DNA of 64,000 nucleotides from Stropharia rugosoannulata (taxonomy: Eukaryota > Basidiomycota > Agaricomycetes > Agaricales > Strophariaceae). Positions 23,236-36,437 of this stretch are shown one piece after another. The notes below the pieces were generated by a model. It did no database searches. It had not been told where the DNA came from and worked only from the letters and a program-made list of their open reading frames with translations. Within the stretch, counting starts at the first letter, position 1, and each line of letters starts with the position of its first letter. The stretch lies in assembly GCA_028532985.1 (NCBI GenBank), contig JANCIK010000002.1, positions 1 to 64,000 of the forward strand, given 5' to 3'. Made by a program: the position numbers and the translations under genes.

Positions 23236-25173
23236 ATGGGTATATTTGCTAATTATGTGCTTGGTAGATTCCAATTGAAGAATTATATTTTATGAAGGTC
23301 CTACTTTACAAGCAAGAGTCCGGCCTGGCACGCTATTGTTTTAAACCAAACTTGCACGCATTGCCTAAAGCATGTTTAGTCATGTATGAACCAATTCAAA
23401 AGAATAAACGATACAAGGGATGGACAGATGTACAGGATTACTCCCATTATACATAGAACATGGCACATTTAAATCGTTAATGATTGGTGAACAGTAAGTT
23501 AAAGGAACTACTGAGGTGGGCCGCGCATGGGAACATTAGTGGCCATGTGCCGTAGTGACTTGATATGGCTGGCCCGTGCACTCGATACGATGCAGACAAA
23601 TGACATTCTACATCATTACATATTTCCGATTAGTTATGAGCGTGGCTGGCTGAGGACGACCCCGGTACAAAAAGCAGAGAGCTGGCGTACACAGGCAGCA
23701 ACTAGGTATAGAGATCACCGTAGAAGGATAGTAGTAGCACTGACTTCACCCAAGGCTGTCCAGGGCAAGCATGGACAGCGAGGAGTACAAGGCGATGAAA
23801 ATGGCAGTGCCGACGAAGTGGCGAATCTCTGAGGAAGGTCAGATGGATGTCATGGACATGGCGGATCGTTACCGCAGTGGACATGCAGTGTGGTATGCAA
23901 ACCCGAAGCCCTACTTGTGAGCGTTTAGGATAATGGAAACGTAAAAAAGAAAAAACATACAATGAATATATATTCACTGAATTTCGTCTTCCGCGCACTA
24001 TTCCTATCTTTCACTGGTCATCGTACACGGGTATATGTTTGCGATGCTAATTCGCTGAGGTGTGTATAGGGGGATTGGAGATGCATTACGGTTATTGGCG
24101 ATAGTAAAGCTCTTACGGGTCGTGGAAAACGCAGTAGTGCACCCCAGAATGCACCCCATCCTTCGCAAGCCCTGAGTTTGCTGCGACGCGCCGCAGATCT
24201 AGCTCGCAACCTGGAGGATGCCAATCATGGACTAACACAAGCTACCACATTGCGCAGGTGGATCGTCACAGAAGTGCCTGACAGATTAATGGCGGTAGGC
24301 GGCTAGAGTACCGGGTTTGAACAGGGTCAGAACCGAAGGAGGGGAACACATTGACATCAAAAATGCGGGGTTACAGTTACACCACTATTGCCAGTCCTCA
24401 CAGTACAGCCTTAGTCTGGACCCTGATCCTTAAGGCTCGATTTCGATTCGTTTGTTTTTGCGCAAGAACATGGCTTCTAATCGCTAATTTAAAGTACTCT
24501 ATGATCCGAATTGGCAGCTTCGGTATATAGAATGGTTTCAGACCTCCTCCCAATCGTGCCACTCCATGGGTAGTATATGACAAGGGCATTTGCATACATA
24601 GATATTTTATCCTTCTTTGCCTATCACAACGCGAGGTGTTTACTGCGTCTATTTGGACAGTTGTTAGAAGAACAAGTACCATGACACTGCTATTTCGAGC
24701 CAGCCCATGACTCCATTATAATTGGCGCTATGGTATTTGAGGGACGCATTAGTTCACGCTTCGTGCCTGTAAAATCTGCATTGAGACGATACCGACTAAC
24801 TATCTCGAGCCAATTGAGTCTACACGTATGTACGTCATGGCCGCAGATGTATGGATTGAGCGACTAGAGCAGAATTAGTATAGAACACGCCTCGTAATTT
24901 GTGAGTGTCAAATTTTTGGGGTTGCTACTTTCTCCAAATGTCAGCGGTACATAATTTGTTAAAAATGTCATAATTTAGACTGGTCCCATGATATTGGGCA
25001 TATGGGTATCGCAGAATCATCGAATAATCCAATGTTCATGCACGAGACAAATAGGGACAAATTTATGTTTATGAATAGGAGCTGATAATCTAGTACTCGA
25101 GATATACCGGCTAGATGAACAGCTTGTCATCTCTAGATACACAATAGAATAGCATCGTAGTGAAAAATTTCTG
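23236..25173. other. Intergenic region
   Basis: An ORF of 101 codons on the plus strand (23527-23832) has no recognisable domain. The remainder is AT-rich with no supported feature. Confidence 0.4.
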
Positions 25174-25416
25174 TCAGGCATCCGCCTCCTTATCGTCTTC
25201 ACCATATGGTTGCACCTCAACCTTCGAAAAGTCCTTCTTGATCTGCTGAATGATCTTCTTCTTGCCCACGGGCGTCGTAATCCGATAGAACGACTCCGTG
25301 ATGCTATTCCAGAGGAAGTACTGACGTTCCGCCCACTTGGAAGTGTTGTATCCCTCAAACACAGTTTGGCTTCCATCGACTTCAGTCAGCACAACATTAA
25401 CTTGTTCCTTTTGCAT
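25174..25416 (-). CDS. Hypothetical 80-residue acidic/basic protein
   Basis: A single-exon frame begins MQKEQVNVVLTEVDGSQ and ends GEDDKEADA. Composition is protein-like: alternating hydrophobic residues at the N-terminus, a WAERQYFLWNSI aromatic stretch, then a Lys-rich helix (GKKKIIQQIKKDF). There is no signal peptide and no close neighbour on the same strand. I do not recognise it. It could be a terminal exon of a longer gene, but no upstream exon is evident. Confidence 0.5.
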   Translation of the reverse strand: MQKEQVNVVLTEVDGSQTVFEGYNTSKWAERQYFLWNSITESFYRITTPVGKKKIIQQIKKDFSKVEVQPYGEDDKEADA

Positions 25417-25882
25417 TGTTGTTCCCGGTACACGATTAAAGAGGTCAAAATGTAGCGGGGTCTGAAAGCAATAAACTTGTAGCAGCTGCGAGGTTCTGGC
25501 TGTGCACTTGTCGATTTACCACGAATAACAGACTTCGGCGCTGATTTGTGTGATAATGGCCATATGATACATGTTATATCTATTTATACACGCATACGGC
25601 TATCTAGATCAAGACAGATCGGACGCGCCTAATCTTCTCGAGAGTCTTAGCCTATCAAATCAATGTGCCAGAACGGTTGGGGGCCCCAGATTTATATGGT
25701 GGCCCAATCACAGAAAATTGATGAGTCAATGTAAACCTGGCGCGGCAATTGCCGGTCCTGTTACAAACACATGCACCCGAGCAAAGTACCTGAGAGTAAT
25801 ATGTCAGCAGACTTGGTCCTTTATAAAGCGGGATTTACAACTAAAAATCTGCCCATTCTCGTACCCACCTCACACATCCACA

Positions 25883-27010
25883 ATGCCTGACAACATTTAC
25901 GCGACATACGCAAACAAATACACACATTCCACCCTAGGAGAGGCGCTGTTCTTCCACTCCACTTTGCATGCAAATGTAAAGGGGATACGAGTTCTTCTCC
26001 CCGACAAGAAAATGGAGTTCACTGACGACTCGTTTATCGGCACTGGTGTGTTTCATATATGCAACATTTATGATGCGACCACTCATCGATGCTATGCCGT
26101 TTGAATATCTTAAGATCCTTCTGGTACTTTCTATTACGACGACATCGACACGGCAACATCGTCAGACAACTATAAGTCAGACATAACTGTAAACCCAAAG
26201 AATAACCAACAGATTGCGCGGGTTATGTTTTACCGCGACACTACACTTGTCGCAGAGGTACGACCCTTGTTATATCGAGAAATCAGCTTAATAATAGAGG
26301 TCTTTTTCACTGAAATGCTAGTTTCTTGCCGATGACTATGTGAGCACTTTTGTCCATCTCAACTTTGGTTTCTCATTAAGCCCTCCCCCTACCATCTACC
26401 AGTTTAACGTTGTTGAAGTAGCTCATATGGTTGGACATACGGCCACTGGACGCTGGAAGCAATCGTCTGCTAGGAGCAGATTGGACGCCCATCTGAAAAA
26501 GGATAGAGGCAGCAGATCTATCATACTCGATATCTCCGAAGCCATCGGCATGACAGCGACGCTGACCACCGACGATCCCACATTGATAGCGTCTGAGTTT
26601 TCGAGTATGTATTCCTAGATATTCCCCCCGTGAATTTATTTACAAGCTATATCAATCACACAGACATGACAGGCGATTTCTATTACGATAGAAAGAATGC
26701 CATAAAAGATGGTGTCTATGTCAACTACACCAACGACCGTCTTGTTTTCTATAAGGATAATTTTATGGGAACTCAATTCACAGGCTTTGTATGTTGTCTC
26801 TCCCCTATCACTCGTAGAAACTCAACCTGACTTCCCCGTAACACTTTATTAAGTTCATCCGTAGGTCGTCCAGCCCCCGCTAACTGAACGTGAATCTGAT
26901 GCGTAGTTTTCCTTCCACTCATTACAGCCAATGGAAGGTCTGACGAACATCCCCTTCTTGGCATAGCCAAAAGTACGGAACTTACGTTGACTGGGACCAA
27001 TTGGGCTTAG
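25883..27010 (+). CDS. Gene B: divergent member of the seven-exon family
   Basis: Exons are 25883-26045, 26115-26257, 26322-26339, 26403-26604, 26664-26788, 26854-26860 and 26928-27010, giving 741 nt and 246 residues. The first six exon lengths equal those of gene A exactly (163, 143, 18, 202, 125, 7). The protein starts MPDNIYATYANKYTHS and keeps the NPKNNQ, FLADDY, YTNDRLVFYKD and ELTLTGTNW motifs, though it differs from A at many positions. A TATAAA box lies at 25822-25827, about 60 bp upstream of the ATG. The 3' half lies inside duplication copy 2, and its counterpart in copy 1 is the truncated gene D. Function is unknown. Confidence 0.78.
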
Positions 27011-28547
27011 AAGATGTAAGATGCATGCAATTACAACGGTACGATGTCTTGGTTCATGCTGTTATTCGTTGAAGTCAACTACACCAATGTAAACCATACT
27101 ATGATTTTTCCTTCCTGGTATACAGCTATCCCCAGTAGGAGTTACGTGGGGGAGGGCGGTCGCCAAATGCATGTAAAATTACTGAATGATATATGCTGTT
27201 ACCGTGCTTGTATGTCAAAATGCACGCTACAAATTGCTCTTGACTTCGTTCTTCCGGAAAGAAATCAGCAGCATGATGGCAATGAAACTTAGCATTCTTC
27301 GACTCTGTGTATATGGTACTTGAAGCCAAAGAATCCACTTCATCTTTTCGAGTGAGATTGTTCAGGGGGCCTTTTTAGAATTCGGCCATGCAGTAGATAA
27401 GTATTCTCTATCGAGGAGAGCCAATCAAACGGAGCCATTTTTCATCTGGCGCGTGTACGCATAGTAAAGTAATGTCCGTGCTGCTACATGGACGTGGGTA
27501 GTAAAATGTATGTACAGGTGCATGCAGGTGCGTGCGTCCTACGGAATAAATGCTAAGTGGTTGTCACTAAATATCTTCTTGGATGATCAGAGTCACTGTG
27601 GGAACATCTGCGCGACATTTGTGAGATAGTGGTCTGAACACGGGTCTACGACGATCCGAACAAGGATTTGCGGGTATCGATATCAATGATAGAAGGGTGT
27701 ACTGCCTGATGTAACTCTGGGAATAACAGATACGCCCAAAAGGTCTAACATTGTCTTCACAGAGTTAACGCACGCTTGCCTTTTGTTAACCTTCATTATA
27801 TAAATATCAAGGCCATAGAGTCACGTATCGCCGCCTTTCAGGAGCTACGCGATTTGTTACGGGTGTCCGTAGATAAGTAATCAACAGGACTTCATTTCCG
27901 TCTGCCACTATTGTACCATTTTAGGCGTCTCAAGTTCAGGTGCCGGTCCCAGTCGACAAAACTTCAAAATATTAGCTTTCTAGACTTCTGTCGTGCCGAA
28001 TAGAATAAAGGAATTAATCTAAATATGGAACGCCGAACATTAATGTGACTGACTGGGAAGTGTCAATACTCTGGCTGTAATTTTTAATCTACGATACTGG
28101 GATCTGTGACTGGAATTTGGAATGTACAATGTACTACACACGTCCAATGTGATAACATCTATCAGAGTAATTCGAATAAGTGACCCTAAAAGAACCTCAG
28201 ACAGATATGGAAACCGTGAAAGGCGTTTTAAATATAGTCAGCAGCCAAGGGTGTCGATCATTCATATTCATTGCCACAAAGACCAACCATTCAAATTCTA
28301 AACTTTTAGGTATTCGATTTACGTGTATGGAGTGCTATCAATAATAGCGAGCTTCATGCGGTGGGGCATGACCAGATCATGTTTGCCAATGTACGCCGCC
28401 ACACAGGAGTGTGAATAGTGAGAGACCGTCTTGGATTGGTTCACGCACCTATTACGTATGACGTATTGAGATTCGAGCCGCAGATTTGATTATCATGCGC
28501 TGCTTATATGCCAGTACGCAGAATCATCCCCCTGCAGCCCGTATACA
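27011..28547. other. Conserved spacer between genes B and C
   Basis: This spacer is nearly identical to 1391-2938 and carries no supported gene. The match includes an AT-rich stretch and the short AGGTGC direct repeat. Confidence 0.55.
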
Positions 28548-29675
28548 ATGGATCGCAGCATATACGCAGATTACCTCGTCAAATACAAGCATCAGACCTC
28601 AGCGGGTGCTCTGTTCTTCCACTCCTCTCTACCTGGCTACGAGAATGGCTTGCGAGTCATCCTCCCCGAGCTTGGACTAGAGTTCGGTGACCATTCATTT
28701 GTTGGACAAGGTATTCCTTGATTAAGTAAATGCTATGACGCTGCTCATAACTTATGCGTCATCCGAACTGTTGTCAAGATGCAACTGGTTTCTTCTATTA
28801 CAACGACCTCGCCACAGTCAAGACTGCGAACGGCTATGTATCAGGCAGCACAATAAATCCAAAAAATAACCAACTTATCGCATGGGTCAAGTTTTATATC
28901 GATGACACAGTTGTTGCTGAGGTATGATAGTACGTTTATCCCCGAGAAAACACTCTAAAAATCAAATCCTTTGCCTTGTGATACTAGTTCCTTGGCGATG
29001 ACTATGTAAGGTCAACTTCCATCTCCAATCGTGATGATCTTATTTATTCCACGCATACTAGTTCAAAATTGTCTCCGTAGCTGGAATGGTTTTGTACAAA
29101 CACGCGGGGAAATGGCGGGGATCCTCTCAAGAGCGCAATATGGAAGCCTACATTAAAAAGGATGAGGACAGCGGTGTTATTACCCTCGACATCTCCCAGA
29201 GGATCCAGAAGATAGGAACAATGACGACCGAGGATCCCGTCTTGAAAGCGGCCGAAATTCCAAGTATGTGTCTGTGATTATACTTCGGATACATGCTAAT
29301 TCAACCGAGACGTTGAAATATAGACATTAAAGGAAATTTCTATTACTCTAGCTTGGAGCATATAAGTGACGGTACCCAAGTCAGCTATACCAACGACCGT
29401 ATCGCCTTCTACAAGAATGATACCAGCGGCCCCGTGTTTACAGGCTATGTGCGTTCTATCTCTTTCACGATTTTTAGTTGACGTGTTCTGATATCAATTT
29501 GATACATCCATCAAGCTCATTCGTAAGTATTTTTCATCCTTTGTGATCAACTTGAATTAATATTATTGTTTCATATTACACAGCTAACGGGAGGGAGCAT
29601 AGCTCAAGACTTCTGGGGATTGACAACGGCACAGAGCTTATATTGACGGGGACTACGTGGGTTGATACAAAGTAA
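28548..29675 (+). CDS. Gene C: near-identical paralogue of gene A
   Basis: The exon layout is that of gene A, with ATG at 28548, the 18-nt and 7-nt microexons preserved, and TAA at 29673-29675, predicting about 249 residues. I saw only a handful of substitutions against gene A, few of which change residues; one is a change from Gln-Thr to Gln-Arg within the fourth exon. No stop or frameshift was seen. It forms a tandem pair with gene B, mirrored by D and A near the telomere. Function is unknown. Confidence 0.75.
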
Positions 29676-31470
29676 ACGCGATAACTATGCGACTCTGAGA
29701 GACATGACGTGTCTTTTCTCCGTTTAAAGTGTATTGAGATGGTACATTACCGTTGTTTCGTGTGGCTCAAAGTCCGTGTATTGTCAATTTAATGGCACAT
29801 TACTGAGCACATTATCCCTGAGGCCTGGCCAAGCTCTCTATTTATTTGAATATGCTCGTCGTATCTTTATTCTAGCACCAAAGTTGGTATTGCTCGTAAC
29901 GTGAGAGGGGAGGCGCCGTGAGCAGTTTGCTTACGTAGCTTCATGTGCAATGGTTAAGATAATAGTGTTGGTGACATATGAGTGGCTGATACGAGTGGCA
30001 GAGAAATTGGAGGAAAACATCGCAGATGTGTACGATGTGGGCCATGCGGATGGCATGACAGATCTACTGCAAGAGGGGCACAAAAGGCAGCGAGCGATCC
30101 TTGAATTCATGTACATGCGTGAGCGGTGCAGACACAGAGGTCTGTGAGGGGTGAATGAAGATGTACGAGTAATTGATCGCGTGAAAGCGTATAAGTGCTG
30201 TGGAGCTACGTGGAGGGTAGTAGGTGAGTGATACATGAATAGCAGGAAAGATATGTGAAGTAATAAACAAGCACCATATTGTTTGCGCTAGATAATGATA
30301 TCAAGCACTACAGTGGGCTCCCAACAGTGATTGGCATTGCCCACTACTATAAAAATTCTAGGGACGTCGATCTGGACATCGAGCATACTGTGCAGAATGC
30401 ACAAAGTTAATTTGACCAAGTGAACTCCGTGGTCATTGCCCGCGCCCTCTTCCCCATCTTCTGCGCCGACCTTGGATGCGCCTTGCATTTAGTCTGTTAG
30501 CTGACATTCCGTCCCTCCCCGTTCGTTGACCTATGTGGCCATAACTGTTCGCACCAGTCAAGCTGAGTCAAAGCATGTCCCGGTCACCCACTCATGCAGG
30601 CGACCGCAGACTACTCCCGCTCAGCCACACCTGCGTTGTACTCCGTGGGACCGAGCCTTCTTGTCGCCCTCTCCTCTTTCTGCTTTGACCCTCGCTAGGA
30701 AACCATCTATCCTCTGCTATTGAATATCAAAATTACTGGGCTTTGGCGATCGCGTGAGTACAGCTCAGTGAGCACGGCGAGCAGCACCGGCTAGTTCCAT
30801 CGCGCCATGCGAGGAACGGGAAGAGAGCATGAGCAGTGGCGAGAGTCGTGAGGGCGCGCAGAGGTTGAGCAGCAGCATCAGGGAGTGTGTCAATGGTATA
30901 CGAAAAAGAGCAACAAGAGGTGCGGAAGACAATCTGGGACTCCGAGGGGAAGGGATAGCGGCGTGGGAACGTGGGACCAGGGTGCGACGAGTACGCTTTG
31001 TGTGTATCAGAAAAGGTACATTATTTCGCTGAGATAGGAGGTGGAGGTGCTGATTTATTTGATTTTGGAGTACGGATAATAAGAGTGGGAAACTGCGAGT
31101 GGTGGGTATTGCCAGGCTTTGAGTATGGGTGTGGGTGTGACGGAGAAGACCCAGGATAAGGTTCCCGGGGCGCTCCCGGGGCACTACGAGCACGAGTCGG
31201 CGCTGCCGTACGACGTTGACTTCAGCACAGTGAAGCAGCGTGTCTGCTTTGTCTGCGTTGGATATGTCCTGGCAGTCCCTGTCCCACTAACTTGAGTAGT
31301 TCCCAGGGCACATAAGCGATTCATACTTCCCCTAAGCTAGCCAGAAAACGGGAACGCGCCTAGATATTGAGTACACTACGGCAATGTTGTACGCAGGTAA
31401 TTGCAAGACATTTACAGCATCCTTAGACTGTTTGCTTGTTAGTAATGCGAACTGTCCTGCCCAACATTTT
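29676..31470. other. Duplicated non-coding tail of copy 2
   Basis: The region matches 4067-6592 with falling identity. A 65-codon ORF (29950-30147, starting MVKIIVLVTYEW) is open here but broken in copy 1, which argues against a conserved gene. No other feature is supported. Confidence 0.45.
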
Positions 31471-32577
31471 ATAACGACACGCGACTGGCACGGGGGAGGC
31501 AAGGGAGATTACTAAGTACTCAGTACAAGGTTGGGCATTGAGCTCGTATACAATCTCAATATCAATTTATATGTAGACAAGCCACACTCCCAGCCGTTAC
31601 GCTATTCACAACACCATTCACATCCGTACCATCAAACCCATTCAAAACTATACAGTACCCAATAATGTTATTACCATCGTACACAAGTTAGAATTTTATT
31701 TACGACTGAGCCATGTTACTTATTTACGAGGGTGGGGGGAGGGGAATACTTATGTATGATGAGTGTAGGTAGGTGCTTATGTACGTATGTGCGTGCGCGT
31801 GTCGTACGATCGTGTACGGAGACGGTGCGGTGCGGTGAGTGACGAGTGGTGGTGGGTGGGGATGGTGGAGTGTGGACTGAATGCGACGAGTGGATGGGCG
31901 GCAGGCGATGTGAACGTGAGCTATAGCAATAGGACCAATGGCGCAAGACCGGAAGGGGACGGGGACGGGGACGTAATGCATGCAAATAAAAGAAAAAGAA
32001 AAGCAGGCGAGCACGGACAGGACAGCACGGGGCAGGGCACAACAGCCAATCGACGAGGGAAAAACAATGCACGAAGGGCGACAAGACGAAAAGAGAAGAG
32101 ACGAGAGAAGACGAGAAGAGACGAGAAGAGACGGGGAAAAGGACATCGATACGGCGTGCGCGTGAACATTGGACATTGGACAAAACAGCGAATGGGTGGG
32201 TGGTCAGATAATATGAGATATGGGGCGGGACAGGGACGGGGAGAGACGACACAACATGATATGATTCGACTCGACACGATTCGACACGGCTCAGGAGGCT
32301 GGATATATGCGGGGACTGACTATACACATCGCGAGTCACGATGAATCCTGGCACCACGGGGCGTTGCGAAAAAAAAACGGGGCGGGACGACGAGGTGGGG
32401 GTAGGACGGTGCCCGTCCATAGACGGGTATCAGCGCCACCAAGGAAGCAGGCGGGCATCACAACCTAATGACGACGACCGGTGGACGCAGTGCGTGCGCT
32501 CGTGCTCGTTCGTTCGTAAGCGCCGCGGACACCAAAAGTCGGGTTAATGCCAGTAGGGGGTTTATGCCAGTCGGGGG
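31471..32577. repeat. Low-complexity region with purine-rich tract
   Basis: The tract 31990-32145 is dominated by AGACGAGAAG-like units and GACGGG units. The long ORFs it creates on both strands reflect composition and not genes. Confidence 0.55.
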
Positions 32578-33460
32578 TCAGTGAGAGGCACGGTCGACAA
32601 GGGTGGATACATAGAAAGAGATCAACCATTCGCGAGCCAGCGCGATATCGGTCTTGGTCTTAGTCTTGCTCAGTCTTCGTTCCCTTGGACAGTGCGGCGG
32701 CGGCGGCGTGGGCCTGTAAGCAGCCGTGATGAGCGTATGTGAATGTGACCAGGAAGCGCAAGTGAGAATGCAGAATGCGGAATACAGAATACGGAATGGC
32801 GCAGAAGCGGCGGGGTGGGGCGGGAGTAAGAAGCTAAACCCGGAAGGAGTGCCCGGACACGACCACCGACGCGGGCGGTCCATACTACCTACCCATACGC
32901 ACCCGGCACCGAAGAAAACACGAAGAGACCGCATAGAGGCTCGCGGGAAGGGTGAGTGAGGACAGATGGCTAGCATGCCTGCCTGGTCTAGGCAGCTTCC
33001 GTACTCTGGGGTGGCCCGAAGGTGGAGAGGCAGCTTGACGGACCGAGTGATGCGCACCCCTGCAAATGCGCGAGCGAGCCCCATCGCGTCTGTCTTTTCT
33101 TTGCTATGAACTGTAGCTGGAGCCCGGTGCAGAGCCACTGGGGACATACGACTATGTCATCGGGCAGACGTGAGACTTGGAGCTCAGGAGTGCCGAGTCC
33201 GGTTGGAGAGCTGCTGGGAGTGGAGGCACGGATGTGCAGCTTCGACTGCGAGGCCGGATGCGGTGCGTGGGCGTGGGCGTGGAGCGAGGAGAGGCGAGGG
33301 GGAATAAGGGGACGCATTGGGAGGTGAGCGGATTGGAGTGCGTGACGTTCATGTGCGACGGGGAATCGGGATGTACGCTGTGAGGATTACGGAGCTCGAG
33401 GTCCGAGAGTGTGCTGACAGAGAAATGGCAGAGTCCATCATATAACATAGTGATATACAC
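32578..33460 (-). CDS. Hypothetical gene, minus strand, exons uncertain
   Basis: Two frames look partly protein-like: one about 33230-32990 containing LPDDIVVCPQWLCTGLQLQF, and one about 33440-33160 rich in Ser and Pro. They may be exons of one gene, but I could not fix the splice sites or start. No family is recognised. Confidence 0.3.
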
Positions 33461-35899
33461 TCACTTTATTCTCAATGCACCGCGCGGAACGATAGCAGGG
33501 CTGTCAAGCATAACGCGTCCCTAACATCCGCCAAGTCCCCATACATCCCTGTCTCTGCCTGCCCATTGTCGTACTTAGTGGGAGCAGACGGTTGGGCATA
33601 CCCATGAGCTTCTGCGAGCAGTGTGCTGGCTTCGATCACACCTACATAGGCGGTTATGCGCAGCTGGCAGAGTCCCCGCGACAAGGACGAGGCACAACCT
33701 CAGGGACAATGGGGTTGCTAGGGGCCATGGTATGCCGGAGCAACGAGGTACCAGTCGCGACGAAGGCGGATAAAAGCACTCCTGGTATGACTTGAGGGCG
33801 ATGCCGGAAGGTGGAATGACTCAGGCCTCAGCGAGGTACGTGGGTGAGGAGGAGAGAAAGGAAACCGGCTAAATAATTGATGGTGCGCTCCGAGGAAATC
33901 GCGGCGAACGCCGGCTGACACAGCCGTTGCTTACGGCCTACTCACGGCCGCTTATAGATATCCAAATTCCTTCCGCGCCTTGCAAACATAGTCCCCAAAG
34001 CCACTAGCTTCAGGGATATTTATACAGAAAGCATGAAAATCACAGTATATCTATGTTTAAAATGGGGTGTTGAGGTCGTTGAGAGCGATATGCCGCGAAG
34101 CCGGAGGATGCCGTGGCAATGCCGCACGGTCATCAGAGTACGTGTGGTCGTTATGGTCTGGAGGGACGCTATTGCGCTAGGATACTCTTTCCCCATTTGA
34201 GAATATTCTTTTTGACATCCTTCTAGTTAACTCCATAAGCTCTTTCTGACGCTCACCGCAGCTGCCACGTACACTTGTGCTTTCGAGCGCTTCTCATTCA
34301 TCTGGAGTCATTTTGAGGAAAAGCGCTCGCTTGTTGTGTTCGGCCTCTTTGACCCATGTCACTATGTTTAATTGATCATCATAAATTTTCCGTGGCATTT
34401 TTTCAGTTCTCGCCTGCCTACATCTTTAATAGATCTTTAATTAGCTTTAATTGTTCATTTGAAAATGGGAGATGTTCGCGTGGGATTCAAATATTCAGAC
34501 TGTGTTTCTCCATTTCTTTTTGAGGATAAACACATTCTGTATGACTGTGGTTTAGTTAACGTATTGCGCAGTAGTGGGAATCTTGTCCCAAATTTGATAC
34601 ATACTGTATATAGTAAGTAGCGCTAGGTAGCAAAACTTGTGCAGAACGTGCATCACCGCATTCCATAAAGGACTTCCTCCGAGATCCCACGCTCCCGCAA
34701 AGTTGCCAATCGACGCTTCAATTTTTAGCGCGCCTTGCGGGGGACAAGATGATTGCGTTGCAACCGCATAGCGCTAGCTAGAACACCACAGCCGCCGTGA
34801 TGTTCCCTTTTAGCCATTTGTTTGTGTTGCCATATTGAGCTCGTTTGCCGTAGTGTAGTCAAAAATAACAGGCTTTCGTCTTCAAGGTGTTCGATAACTC
34901 ATTAACTATAGCAGCCAGGGCCTTCGAGTCCATCTTTCTCTTACAAGATTTAGAACGTTGAATAGCAGAAGAGAGGGAAATGTAGGGCGGGTGCATGTTC
35001 ATGAGCGCGGATGGTCCTTCTAATGAAAGCACCGGCCATCAACAAGTCTGCATAGAAGCTACCAACTGCTGTGCTGAACGAAAATGGCAATGTGTGTGTG
35101 TATCGCGCCCACATGTTTCTCACAGGCAAAGTAGCCATAAAAAATACACTGTTCCCATATCTCCTTGCGGATAGCGCAAACTTCTACATCTTCATCTTTT
35201 TTTGGTATTTAAGGGCGGGCGGGGAGCATCGAACAGTCAGAACACCGTCCTTTTCTTCTATCCTTTTCATTCACAGCAGGTCCTACTACTCTTTTCCTCA
35301 CTGTTTGCCGTCGCGGGTTGCTAGGAGCTTAGGCTTTGGGTAACGGGGCGCGTACCTGCGTTGCGTTGGACTTGTACGTTCTATCCCATTATCGTCATTG
35401 AGGTCGTGCTCATGTCCCATATTTGTTCCGTTCAGAGCTGGATATACACAGTAACCACATCAACAGCCCTCGAAGGACTACGCAGTCGCAATAGCATTCA
35501 TAATTCAAGCTGCGCGTTATGGTTATAATGACAGTGAGTGGCAAAAACATATGTTAGTCTCCATAATTGATAACAAGTATCATGTAGTTCATGTCCGCCC
35601 AGGCAGCGGTCGTTCTCGTTTAGAGGACGTAGTAATACACAACAAAGACCCCAGGTCAGCGCGGTTGGTCTCCACCATCGAGACCGTTCGCGCGGTCCAC
35701 CAGTGATGACACTGAGGAGAGAAGGCATGGCCATGGCCAGAGGTACTGTGCATCATCACATCCTCTAGACAACAACAGTCACTGACAAAAGCGCGTTATC
35801 GATATGTAACAGCTGCCATTGACCTTTGCTACACAGGTCATCGTAAGTCACCTTCGCTTACTTACTACAAGTACTACTGTCCCTGACACTCTCTTAATC
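33461..35899. other. Intergenic region
   Basis: Only short ORFs without family resemblance are present. A GGTATTTAAGG motif at about 35205 could be part of a promoter, but no gene follows that I can support. I see no RNA gene. Confidence 0.4.
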
Positions 35900-36437
35900 A
35901 GGATGTCTCCTCAACGGTGTTCGAGATGGACGACAGTCCCGCGGTGACAAGGAGTAAGTCTTTTGATAATATGAATCACTCACTGCACTGTACTGACGAT
36001 GGGCGAATCAACAGACTCCCATCATCGCCTGTATCACGGGACAGCGGGTCTGCATCAGGGCAAGGTGCGCGGGCCCCAAGAGCCATCGAGTCCCCCGTCG
36101 TAAGTCCAATCACTGAAATGATTTATTAATACAGACTACTTACCTGTTTATGTAGTTCGTCGCCTAGGTGTTGGGCCAGAACCCAGTTGCAAGGGTTGGA
36201 GGGCGCCATTCAGCAGATGCTGCCGATGCTGTCACTCAATGTAACAGCATCAGGAGCAGCAGCACGGCCGCAGCAACAGCAACACGGCCAACAACACCAA
36301 TATCAACACCGGCAGCAACAACAACAAAACCGAAGCAACAGCAACAGCATCGGTATGGGGTTGCGGTCATGGACCGAAGGTGGTGGAGGACGAAGACGAG
36401 CTTATCGATTACACCCCAAGATTCAATCGCACGGATG
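35900..36437 (+). CDS. Hypothetical poly-Gln protein
   Basis: A coding series can be read with introns at about 35955-36016 and 36101-36157. The second part contains LQGLEGAIQQMLPMLSLNV, a plausible helix, followed by a Gln/His/Asn-rich run encoded by imperfect CAG/CAA repeats at about 36265-36350. The C-terminus and the true start are unclear. Such Gln-rich regions are common in fungal transcription regulators, but no DNA-binding domain is visible. Confidence 0.35.

Larger units (their letters stand above)
26630..31470. repeat. Subtelomeric segmental duplication, copy 2
   Basis: This is the partner of 1011-6592. It begins in the fourth intron of gene B, contains gene C, and fades near 31470. 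Near 31207 it jumps from sequence matching about 5609 to sequence matching about 6324, so about 0.7 kb is missing relative to copy 1. Confidence 0.9.

Noticed and set aside
29950..30147. Small 65-residue protein in duplication copy 2
   Set aside because: Its counterpart in copy 1 is interrupted by a few inserted bases, with no sign of conservation.
31716..32420. 234-codon minus-strand ORF and overlapping plus-strand 185-codon ORF
   Set aside because: Both run through purine-rich, low-complexity DNA and show no domain; the composition explains the open frames.
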